From: Mycteria americana
Lineage: Eukaryota; Chordata; Aves; Ciconiiformes; Ciconiidae
DNA length: 64,000 bases
Reading direction: 5' to 3'
Assembly: GCF_035582795.1 (NCBI RefSeq)
Contig: NC_134367.1
Span: 114,476,062 to 114,540,061 of the forward strand
Both the position numbers and the translations under genes were made by a program. The notes under the pieces were generated by a model, which ran no database searches, was not told where the DNA came from, and worked only from the letters and a program-made list of their open reading frames with translations. Shown in pieces: positions 46,740-59,000 of the stretch; within the stretch, counting starts at the first letter, position 1; each line of letters starts with the position of its first letter.

Positions 46740-49700
46740 GTGCTTGCGTGCTAAAAATAACCCCTGCTAGGACTGCTTTAACTTGAACAGACAAGCAAGA
46801 ACAGTACCTATTTTACAGGGGAGGGGATTCAGGTAGAGTGCAGAAAAGGTGACTTGCATGTCGTTCCACAGGGAATTTTTGTTAGAGCCAGAAATTTAAC
46901 TTTGATCTGAAATTCCACTCCAGGGCTCCTGCTGTCTTGATCTGCTGCTGTTGGAAGCAGTCAAATGAGTGCTTGTGATTTTAGTTTGGCTGTCCCTTGG
47001 CTGCGGTTTACTGCTCTTCTGTGGAGATGTGGTAACTGCTAGTGTGACTGTTCTGCCTCTACTCCAATGCAGTGAAATGTGTTGGTTTAAATGACTTCTA
47101 ATGCTCTCTTCTGTGGGTCTGTTTTACTTGGCAGTGAAATTGCAAGGTCACTTTCTGCAAGAGAGTGGTGGAGTCCTAGGCAGGTGGAAATGTGTTGAGT
47201 GCTGCTCATGCTTTAGCTTCTTGTCAGCACTCAAAGGTAGGGTGCAGTGGTCAGATTGTGTGCACTTACTGCTTGCAGCACCTTAACTTCTTTTAGGTAA
47301 GGCTGTAGAAGTCTTCCCCATCAGTTAAGGGATTCTCATTCCCTATCTGTTTCTTGTGTTTAATGTTGCTTTGCTGTTACTTAAAAACTTTCCTAAGCCT
47401 GTTCTGTGTGGGGAAAATGCCCCTGAGAGTCTGATTCACTGGTATAAAACAAGGGTAAAAAGAAGTTTAGGGTTCCTGTGTAATGCTAGCCTACTACCTG
47501 CTTTGAAAACAACGCACTGCTTTATTGTGTCTGGTTTAGTTTGGATCAAGTTTGTTCTGCTCCTTCTCTGGGGGAGTTTAAAAGAAAAAAGAAAGCCTGT
47601 CTCCATAAAATAGCACAGGTTTAGATTGCACCTGTGGCTCAGCCCAAAATTATGCCTCAGGTTTGGTATAATTTAGTCAGGGGCTTCCAGCTCTTCCTTG
47701 AACTGCTCCTCCTTGAAGACCTTGCTAAACAAAACCTCTTGAGGCATAAGAGGTTAATGAGCAGGTTAGCAGAGATGTTCTAATAAAGTTAACTTGCCTA
47801 GTTAAATTTGAGACAGTGACAGATGTAGTTTCATCACGAGCTTGCTGCCGCTGAAAGGGGATGGCCTCACTTCCCCTCCTGTTTTGTTCCTATTGCATCC
47901 CTTGGGCTGGTCCCGATGTTTGCGTGGCCTCATGCCAAGCTGATGTAACTCACTAAAATGGCATGAGATGGGCCAAAACGAAGACAGGCTCTTTGCCAAG
48001 TCAGTGCACTGAATCTGTGTTCCTGGAGCAGAGAAGCACACAGGCCTGTGCAAGGGCGACTCGGGGTGGAGAGGGGAGACCTTGCTGGGGAGGCTTAGCT
48101 TAGCTCAGCTGTGTTTTGAAACTGTTGGACCAGCTCTGGTCCAGTAAGTGCTTCCCTTTCAGGAGAGAGTGGAAGTTGTTACTTCTAAACCTGCTGCTGG
48201 AATACCTGGGCCATCTAAATCCAGGGCTGTCTGCATGATGGGGACCACCTTTGAACTGGGTACTGTTACTTGTTAGAAAAAGCTTGTCCTTTGGAAGGTG
48301 CATAGGCAGCTCTTGCTGGGAGGTGGTGGTGGCTGGTGACTTCTTCAGAAAGATTTCCATCACTAGTGCTTGAGAAACTAATAACTCGCCTTGCATGGGC
48401 AGTGCAGCACTGGAGATTTACCCCCACTCTCAGACCTTCTAAGGAGGGCAGCAGAGTGGTTTTGGACCATGGGTGTGGAAAACATCAGCAAGTTGAAGCC
48501 CTGAGCTAACAGGCAGTGCCACTTTAAAATTTTTCATTCTGCTGTGGAGATTATTGGCACAGCCTCCTTCAGTAAATGCAAGGTTGTTGCCATGGAGGAC
48601 AGGAAATCCCTCGTCTGCACAGAGAAGGAAAACATTGGAAACTGTCCTACTGTAAAGCACAGCTGCCTCTGTGCTGGGAGAGGGGTGCTTGCTTCTACGG
48701 GGTGTTTTCCAAAGGTCTCATTTTTTTGTCTGCAAATCTTTGGACATATTTGCTCTGTTTCTTAGTGAGCTGCTTGTGCATTTGAAGAAGAGCTGGACAA
48801 AGGAAGTGGGAGCAGCTGGTTAGGACTAGTTTTAAGTGCCCTGATTAATGTGAGAAGCAGGAGGGATTTTCGCTTGGGAGTAAGATACTTAGCAAATTTA
48901 CAGTATCTGTGTCTCCTTTTAACTCTGCAGCTCCTCTTATTCATGTTTCCCTCTACTCTTTGCAGAGGAAGGTCTCTGCCTCTTCTTCCCTTGGACCTCT
49001 TGGAGCAGGAGGCATCTCTGCTGTGATGGGTCTGTGCTCTGCATCTGGCAATCTGAGATGTATCCTTGCTGCTATTGCTGGAGGTGGGACCAGCAGTTTG
49101 GACCATGTGTGCAGCTCTAGCAGCTGGTCATCTGTTACTGCAAATACCTAGATGCTTAGAGCTGGCCTGTCCTTATGAGATGGGGAAGAGGGGAGATTTG
49201 AGGAAGATCTTTCAGGACATGTTGGCACCATCTTTCCACTGCAGGCTCTGCAAGCAGACCCAGTTCCTTCAGGAGCTGAGACCAGACAAGCCTGTGGTGG
49301 GTTAATCAGCTTTGTCAAGCTATCACTGTTAACATTATCAAGTTGTATAAAGGTTGAGCTGCTTGGTTGCTGCTGGGCATGAATACCTAACCCATCACCA
49401 GTACTTGTCCTTCTTCCCTATGGTCTGCTTCAGAGGCCAGATGAGCAGATTACCACTGATGTGCACCAATGGTTATTGATCACCTGTAGATGGACTACTA
49501 GATCAGGACTTTTCCTTCTTCCAGAGACAGGTTTGTCAGTAGTCTACTTCAGGTCTAGTTCTGTCCCATTGCTGTCCTGTCTGTCCATGCTGTTGCAGTC
49601 CTGAGTTGTGTTAGATGCTGAACAGAAACCGAGAAAGCCATGTCTGACTCGGTGAGCTTTAACCTCTGCTTGGCAGTGTTTTCTGGGCCAAGTTTTTGTG

Positions 49701-50000
49701 CTGATACTCATGAAGCTGAACTTGCTCTTTCAAGGCTCCAGAGGATACTCCTGTATGTAGACCATAGTGTTATGGGAGGTGTCCTGCCTGGAGAGGAAAG
49801 GGAGTTGTGCTCTTCAACTTCTCATTGTACACCAGTTGTTGTTACTTTTAACATGATGTGGTACTTCCTTTATGTTTAACTGAGCTGTGTTGTTCCTAAT
49901 GCTCCATGCTGTTAAATCAGCAGCGAGGCCTCTGGGGATACCTTTGGGAGTTGCTCATAGGGGTGGTGTGGGTGGATTTGAGGCACCTTTGGCACCCAGT

Positions 50001-53000
50001 GTGATGGGAACAGCATCAAAATCGCAGGGCTCTGGTTGTGGGGGTTAAACTCCTGGATCCTCCCTGAAGCTACTCCAGGATTTCCCTGGCAGCTGTTCCC
50101 AGACTTGCCACAGCCCAGCTTTTATGCAGTGCAGAATGATGCAATCCTAGTTCAAACAACCCTCTTGTACTGTTTCTTCTCATGTTGGGAGAGTGTCTTC
50201 TGATGTAACCTGGCATCGTTGTGTTGACTTGCATGAACGCAAGGCTGATTTACACCAATAGGGCTCTCTGGCTCTGTTTGCCTAGCCCTGAATACAGTGG
50301 GTTGTGACATCTGTCTGGAGTCAACGTGCAGTGACCTGATTCACATCTTCTTTTTATGAGTGACCACAGAGTGCCGCCGCCTCCTTTCTATACCAGCCCT
50401 CCCTAGGTATATTTGCACAAGTCAAGTCCCACCCTCTGTGCTGCTTTATTTACCCATTGATAGCTGACAGTGTGTGTTTCAGATGTCTTCCCCTTGACGT
50501 GACGTGGTTCCTCTGCCCTGATGTGAGGGCTTTTTAGGCTTTGCATCCATCTATTGCAGAAAGCCTGCTTCAACTCTGGGGCTGGTGTTCTGGGTCTGGA
50601 CTGGCACCATTTGGCCCATTGGTGTAGGGCCTGGCTGGGCTTCTTTAAGGCTGCCTAGTCCTCGAGGTGTTTCTAGTCCTATGGCCTGTAAAACATGCGA
50701 GGTGACACAGAAACCAGTCACTGACGTGAACAAGACAACGTGGGGGGGGCAGGGGGGGGGAGGCCTGCCTCTCCCTTGTGTGTATGCAAAGGGAGAAGCA
50801 AAAGGGAGGAATTAAAGGCAATAAATGAAAACAGAGATGGTCTCGCTGATCTTCAATTTGGTTGTCAGTGACAACCGTTCTGGCAACTGTGTGCAGCATG
50901 GAGCCTGTCTTTTATTTTCTAGAGGGACCAGGCCATCCTTTTGTTAAAAGGAGAGGCTAAGGAACATGGCTCAGGGGAGAGCGAATGAATAATCTCTCAC
51001 ATTAGACCCCAGGATAGTGTCTCCTTCCTCTGTGGCAAGGATTGGCAAAAAGGACAGTTGGAGTTTGGCCTTCTGTGGGAGGAAGGAGGGAAGCAATGCT
51101 AATGGAGCCAATGCTCCAAAAAAAAGGACTGATGGGTGTGCTTCTGCCCATCTTTTGCATTATGGAGGTACACACCTATAAGCCTTCCTTTGTCAGCCCC
51201 TTCAAGGGGCTCTGGACAGGGTGACTTAGAAAATCCTCTGGCCTGCGTTACACCAAGTGCAAAATGTAACCTGGATGCTGCATGTTGCTCAGCCTTGGGT
51301 AGAGGGGAAGAGGGAAAAAGCAGCATTTATTTGCTGTCCTCGGAACTGTGCATGTAAATGTTTGCCTGCTTGAGTGAAATTGCAAGCTGGAGGATGTGCG
51401 CTGAAGAAAGATAATGCTCGGCTGAAAAACTTTCCTCAGGCAGGGTAATTTAGTCTACAGAAACTGGTTAATCGTAGAAGCTGTGTGGTGTGCAAGTACA
51501 TGAGCCTTCAACCTCCAAAGCTTCCCCGGTGCACGTAACAACCAGAGGGAGGTACAATGCAAACAGGGAGTCCTCTGTGGGAGACAAACATTCCTCTGTC
51601 TTAGTGGAGAAATCTCTGTAAATAAACCACCTGGCTCTGTTTGGTTACAGAGAAGCTAAAAAAGGAGCAAGGACACTGGGAGGCCAGGCACCCTGACTGA
51701 TAGCTGGTGAGAGATGGATTGCTTTTGTGAAAGACGGAGGTGGTGACAGCTTCCTCCCCTCTTTCCTCCCCTGGCTTCACCCATGGCAGGAAGGATGTAG
51801 GAATCATGTTATCACATGTTAGCATTATGCCATTGACTATTCCTGCTTAGTGTTCAGTAACGCACTACAAGGTGGGTTGTGCAGATAAGGGGCCTGCAGC
51901 ATGGGCTTGGGGAGCAGGCATAGCGGATAGCCCATCTATCCTCTCATGCTCTGTAAGAGGCAAGGTGGAGCAATGGGTCTGGAGTCTTCTGGCAGCTCTC
52001 CCATGGGCTGGACAGGTAGAGCACTTCTGGGGACACCGCAGGAGGTATGAAAAGGGATCAATTCTTTCAAAAGCACAACAGAGAGAAGGAAGCAGGAGCC
52101 TTGAGGGCACCCCCTGTCCTCTGTCTGCTCCGATATGCCAGAGTGTGCATACCCTGTGCCTACCAAAGCTGCAAGATAAGGCAGTTCTGCAAGGAGACGT
52201 GTTTGCTGAGTGAGTGACTCTGAGCTCCGTGCTGAAATTGCGCAATCCTTGTTTAAGAGGCCGTTGTGCAGCTCTGCAGAGGCATAACAAAGCAGGCAGG
52301 GTAGAGGTGGGCAGGTGGCTGTCCACCAGATGGGTGCGAAGGGGGGGCCAGCATGCCAGTGTGTGACACTGGGGTGCTGGTTCCTCACAAATTTGGCCAG
52401 AGGTGTGGCGGTACCCCTGTTTCAGCACTCCCCAGCAGCATAGTAATGTGACTTTTCAGTGCTGAGAGATGGTTTCCCCTGCTGTCCCAAGGAGGCGAGG
52501 AATGTGCCGTGATGGATGGACACACTGATGTGCAGGCAAAGGTTGTCTGAGCTACTTTGCTCAGGGCATGCAGTGGGGAATCGGCCAATGAGTCAATGCC
52601 CTGGGCAGATCAGTGGGTTTGCGAGCAGGTTGAAGCCTGCTGAGCTCTACGGAAGAGGCATTTTCTGTCCCTGTAACTTCAGCCTGGATGTATTGCATAG
52701 CACGAATACATCAGGACTACTCTGGTTTTACAAAAAGCTCTCTTTCTCTCTCAACAGTCTCTGCTGCAAGCTGTTTAGGACAGGCAATGGCCTTCACTAG
52801 TGTTTGTGTAACACCTTGCGTGGAGGAGTCCAGCTCTAAGTGATCACCCCAGGAGTGGGTGCTTTTCAAGCCCTCTGAACCTTAGGGGCTCTTTGCTCTC
52901 CAGGGCTCTGTAGCCAGATGCATGCTGAGTGGTAGAGAAAGAAGGAGGCTCTGCCAGGGTTCCAGCTTCCTGCAGACAGTCTCTGTGCTAGTTACAGGAG

Positions 53001-56000
53001 AGACTTCTTCAGAGCTGGGCCAGAGAAAACAGGTTTATCCCCTTGGTCTGGAATAGCAGGCATGTTTAAAGGAATGCTACAGTGAATGAGGACAGATTGA
53101 TGGAGGGGAAAAATGGGGTGCGGAGAGGGACAGCTAGTGCTGCCCACAATGTTGGAATAAATCGAGGATCCCCTGGCTGCAGGAATAATGTGTCTTAAGC
53201 CCTCCCATCAAAGCACATAGAGGTGGATGTCTCCATATCCGTGACCTTTGTGCTTGCCGATGAGGAGTGTACATGTGCCAGCTGCTCAGTGCCCGTATGG
53301 AGCATGAGCTCGTGTTGTTTGGTGGGAGGAGAGGGTAAAGAAAACCTTTGCTCTGCCCTGAACCTCACTACGGGCTCCACTGTGGCCTGTATCCATCCCT
53401 GCCTGGCTGCTTGGTTAGGCCTCCTGTGCCTCCCTGTTGGGCTATGCAGAATGCATTCTTGCCATATGGTTCTTGTTGCCATGAATGAGCGAGGCCAGAA
53501 ATCTGATATGTGAAAGCAATATCACGGCTGATTTCCTGGGGCTGGTAAGGACAGGAATGGAAAAATAACTTGGCATGTTTCAGTGAGGTGGTGCTTGTAG
53601 TGTAGCTTTAGGCTGGGGAATGAAAAGCAGAAAGTGGAGGGTGATCAGCTGTGACAAGGACACTGCAGCAGGTAGGAGAGTTTTTTCTAACGTGCGTGTT
53701 TCCATATTACGGGGTCCTGCTGTAAATTTGGGAGCAATATGCTCCTTTGCTGAGGCAAGGCTGGGTGAAATTCTCCTTCTTAAGCATCAAAGGCAGGCTC
53801 TGCTTCCCTGGCCAAAGTTCCCCTCATCACCGCAACCTGCTTTCCAGCCTTGGAAAAAGGAGAAACCCTAGGAAACTGGCCTGAAGCTTTGGATGGCTGG
53901 AAAGGTCAGATCAAAGAGGAATTAATGAATGAGCCTGCAAAAACTAGAATGAAAGAGAGTCTACCCGACCCAGGACGCTTGTCTTTAGGTCGGCAAATGG
54001 AGAAACGAGCATGCAGGAGGCTACATGGCCACAAGTAAGTTAAAGGTATGCAGGAGTGTTTTGTGTCTGCGTTTGGCCAAGTCCGTATGTTATTAAATTA
54101 CCTTCAGAGCAGGGTAGCCATGTCCATGCTGCCTGCTGGAAGTGCTGTCTGGCCCACACTATCTCCTGAATCTGGGATATCTGCAGATGAAGTTACTTGG
54201 TGTGGGCTGAAACCACCACACCAAGGACCATCCTAACAGTGATGGTTCCACTTCCCAGTAATGTTGCCTGGTATGTTTAAAGATATTATTACTAGGATAT
54301 AGAAACTGTCTCCCTTTCCTTTGATCTGGTGGGAGGCTGGTTTGTCCTCACTGGTCCACGTGAGGGCAGGGGGGGTGTTCCAGCTCTGGGACTTGCTGGA
54401 CAAGGAAGAGACCGAACATATCAAAAGGAGGGTGTTTTGGGCATTTGGTGTTGTCTGGGAGGTGGTGGTACAGGGTTCTTGTGGCTGCTCATCTCTCCTG
54501 CAGCGGTGCCAGCCTTTCCTGCACTGATGCCTGGTGTGGGGTGTTGCGGTGAGCCGGCTGGCCTGTGGCGAGGCTGGTCTGCTGGAGAACCTTCTGTATC
54601 TAACCAGGGCCTGTGACTGCTTAGCAGGTTAATGGGATTGCTTCCCCCACCCTCAGCTGTGTCCAGATCTGCATCTCAGCTTTAAAATAAATGCCTTGAA
54701 ATCAGCCCGAGAAAAAATGCTTTGCTGCTGAATCTGGGATTTGCTGGGTCTGTCTCTGCAGCAGGCACACGCCACAGGCACCCTGGCAGCTCCGTTTGCT
54801 GCTCAGCAGCACCCACAAGTACAATGTCTGGCAGAGCTCCTACCTTCGCCTTGTCTGTAAATATTTGTATCCTTCCTTCATCCATCAGCAGCCTGGTATT
54901 TGCACAGGGAGAAGGTAACAGATGTTTGAAGAATTAATTTTCTGTGCAGCCCGTTCATGGGAGCTGTGTAGGAAGGCTTCTTGGTGGGACTGCAGCATAG
55001 CAAAGCAGAGGAAGCCGCGGCGTTTCCTTCTGCTGTGTAATGCTGCCAAGGGGCATGGTCTCAGCAATGTTCATCTGGGGATATATGGGGCACTGAGCTT
55101 ATCTAGCAACTGCCTGCAAAACAAGAGGTGCTTTCAGCTTGAAGCACTGGTGTTTGTAGGCTGCTATGAAGAACAGGGCTCCTAGTAAACTAACAACGTG
55201 TCTAATCTCTCATCTTTGAATGCTTTCCTGAGTCAACCAGTTCCAGCGGTTACAGATTTACTGTTTCTTTTTTCTAAGACTCACCATGGGTCTGTGTTGG
55301 CCTGACTACCCAGTGGCAGGACAGGTGGGCAGGTATCCCTCACTGGCACTCCTGCAGAGCCACGGCCCCTCTGGGACCTGCAACGTGCTGCTTTCCCTTC
55401 GGCTCCCAGCACAACGGGTGGGTTTCTGCTGCTGCATGGAGTAAAGGGAGGCGGTGGGGCTCTGATTTGAGGTTCCCTATGGGGTCTCAGCAACCTTAAA
55501 TTCCTTGGGGACCTCACTCAGCAGTCTCTGCCTGAATACTACCCTCTTCTCCATCATGTATGTGGATTCATTAATGCTGCTTTGGTTCCACAGTATGAGG
55601 AATGTCACCTGCGTGATTTTGGCAGCTGCACGGTGGACTGGACCAGGCATCTGCTCTGGCTTAAGGCCCTCTTCCCTCCTGATGCATCCTCTACCACCTC
55701 CCAAAAAACCCAGACAAACTTTGCTCCACCATACCAAAAAATGTCTCATGGCTTTCAAACTGTGGTGGTCTCCTGATCCCACTCTCAGATGTGTTAAAAG
55801 GGGGAAAGAGGGGGAGATGAGCCAGGCACAGATAAAGTAATTAGGTTAACTTTTTCATCTCTAAAATGCTGCAATCACTGTAGAAGTTGTAACATGCACC
55901 TTAAGGGCATGTCTACGTTGCAGTCTTTGGACAAAGCTGGTTTGAAACAACAGAGTGGTGCATGGACTGCTACGACGGCCCTTGCAGCAGCCCAGAGCAC

Positions 56001-59000
56001 GTTCCCCACAGAGCTCGCTGCCGAGTGGGATGGCCGCGCCGGTGCTGATGCTGCAGGGAGCACTCTGTTACTGCATCCCTCTCAAGCAAAGGGAAGCATC
56101 ACTTCTTGTGTCCCTGGGTGTTAATGTACTGCTAACTTCTGCCAGGGACTGCTTGACAAGCTTTTGTTCCCAGCCTTTTTCCTGATGCTGTTCAGGAATA
56201 CCCACCCTCTCCCTGCTCAAACAAAAGACACTTTTTGGGAAACATTTGCCAAATGTTTCTTTTAGCAGCAATACAGGCTTAAGCAATGCTCCCTGTTCCT
56301 GCCTCCCTGTTTATCCACACCACCAGTTTGTGGGGTCAGGAGTAAAATCAAGCAGGGAACTGACCCAGACTAAAAAATAACCTGGCAAAACTGGTGGCTT
56401 AGGTGTTGCTGCTGACACCGCTTGTGAAACTGTGGCTGTGGCCAGAGAAGTTAGGTGGACTTTCCGAGAACTGCTCTAGGTTATCGGGTACAGGCACGTT
56501 TTGTCTGAAAAGCTACAAGGCTGGTATCAGAGAAGGGTTTTGAGAAATATGCTGCTGCTTCTGTTGGCATGCCAGCTCTTGAAGGTAATAATAGCATATT
56601 TTGGAGCAAGAAAGCCCCAAACCCTCAATCACACCCAGAATTGGCCAAAACGAGAGTGAATGATGCACCAGCCTGAGTCCAATGTCGTTCCATTTTCTGA
56701 TTGACTTGTTGGGGAGATGTTTGCCCTTGTTAGAGGGGTGTAACACTGGCATGGGGTCAAACTCTTTATTTTGACCTACTGAAGGGGAAGGGAGCAGCAG
56801 AAGAGGATTAGCCAGCGTTAGCCCCCGAAGAGGCAGGAGGCAGCTGGTGTTTTTACTGGTAAGTCCCTGCCTCCTCCACTCGCGTGTTTTCACGCTGTGT
56901 ATTCCCACTTCCTCAGGAAGTGCTCGTTCTTTTGACTGTAATAGCAGTTTTATTAATGGCTTTGCTGGGTTGAAAGGAGGGGTACTGTTCCTTCAGAAAT
57001 AGGCTGTCACTCTTCTGGCTCAGTACAGGACAACTGACAGCTCTGTCCTGGCAAGTCTGGCCTCATCTCACGTGGCCATGCTCTGCCCACACATCTCCTG
57101 CCTGTCCCGGGACATTGGAAGGAAGATTTTTCTTTATTCTCCCCATTTCTCACCTTCTTTGTGGGTTCAACCTGAGGGGATCGGGGTGGAGAACTGGCTC
57201 TTCTCCCTTGCCGAATGTGGGAAAGGACAGACTGGCCTGTGTGCAAAAGGTCTGGTCTGCACGTCCTGCTAAATGAAACAAGGCCAGTTTGTTTCCAGCC
57301 TGGTGGCGCATGTGGCTTGGTTCGTAGCCCAGTGAAGCCGAGCGATGCTCTCCCAGACGCAGCTGGGGCATGGCTGGAGGTGGTAGCACGCAGCAGGCTG
57401 CTCAGGGGGGTGGTACGTGTGTGACTGCCTCGGGTTTGGCTCCCTCAACCACCCCTGCACCAGGGCAATAAAACCTACTTGCAAGAAGGGCTGTAGCCTT
57501 CATATGATTTAAGGAAACGGTAATTAGGGCCACAACAGCACTGTGGGGGGCTCAGAGGGACTCCTGCCTGCGGTAGCACGGTACAGCGAAGCTACATCTC
57601 TGCCTTGACCAGAGGTTGGTCCCCAGGCTTGCTCCCCAGAGGCAGAAGTATTTCAGTGCTGGGCAAAGAAACCTTGTGTCAACAGCTGCTGTGCTCTGCT
57701 CTCCTCTGAAGGTTACCAATTAATTCCTTACAACACAATCCATCTGTTCTCAGCCTGTAAGCTGCTTGAGATAGGGGCTGTCTTTGCTGTGCGTGCTTGA
57801 ACACTGCTGCAGAAAGGGGTCCTGGCCTTGGGCACGATGACAAGGAGAACATTAAACTTCTGCTGAAGTGGCTGCGAGTCCTCGCACACCCATAGGCTGA
57901 TGAAGATGTCAAGGGAAATGGAATATTCTTGTCCTTTCGTCCACGTGCAGAAACCATCACAACTGCAGAAGTATGTCTGGTCAGTTTAGAAATGTCTTGC
58001 TGTCCCCCTTGCACAGCTGCTGTCTTCACATCTTGGGTACCACTGAACCATGTAGGTCTCTTTTCATGCTGTTTTTTTTACTGTCACATTTTAAGTTTCT
58101 TAGGCTCTTCTGCTTTTCTGGAAGTGTGTTAGAGGAGCCCGAGGTTTGTCTGTTCATCTGTGTGGTCCTCACATAACCGATTTCAAGGCTCTGTTCTCCA
58201 GAATGAAGCAAGGGTAACGGTGCTGCACATCACATGGCGAATTCTGTGCTGCCTCCTGTCCTTCGCGATGTTCGTGCCCTGGACTGGAGGCTGCGGTTTC
58301 AGGGCTCCTGGTAACCACATCAAAAAATATCCCAGCCCTGTGACGCAAGGCACTAATGACCGATGCAAACTCACTTTTCTGGTTCAGATTTGTTAAATAT
58401 TTTTGGCAGGCTGTCTCGGGAGAACCTTGTGCCACATCTGGAGCTGCCTGTCTCCGTGCCCTGCTAACTGCGTGTTGGACTGCGTACTGCCTGTTTTCCC
58501 GCATGAAGACAGCATAAACTCCATTGCCGTGGCTAATTGGATAGAAATTAGATGTTCTGCTCATGCAAAACTGAGATGAAATGTATGCTGTTGAGTGGTC
58601 TGGTGCACAAATGCTGTATTACTGATGGTGGACATGTAGCCTGAGCACTCGGATCCTCTCCCTGTGTCTCAGCACAGCCTGCTGGGATGGGAGACCAGGT
58701 CTAATCCTGTCTCGGGATAGACAGTACTGCTCCATCACTGGGTCTTCACTGCTGGCAGTGCAGGTGCAGATGCTGACGGGGCTCAGCTGAGATGGGATAA
58801 TTCCCAAAGTCCCCACAGTTTGTAGCATCTGAAATCAATTGTGTCTTTCACTGTAAAATTGTTGCTATGTAATTTCACTTTGCAGCCTTCCGAACAGGCA
58901 CATCTGTCAGATCTTGATGTTTTCAGTGTTTTGTTATGTGGACTTTTCTTTTTATTAAGAGTGGGGCTTTTACCAAACAAGCATCTCGCATCTCAGCTAA

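Larger units (their letters stand above)
42091..50000. other. Region downstream of SNX5, no gene seen
   Basis: No coding exon recognised on either strand; BANF2, RRBP1 and DSTN, the human neighbours on this side, were not found. CpG-poor. Two hairpins stand out: 43841-43881 and 46698-46739. Confidence 0.6.

Noticed and set aside
51865-52428. 187-codon open frame, minus strand
   Set aside because: Composition is Cys/Pro/Leu-rich without recognisable motif, other frames in the same place are also open, and no splice or promoter context supports it.
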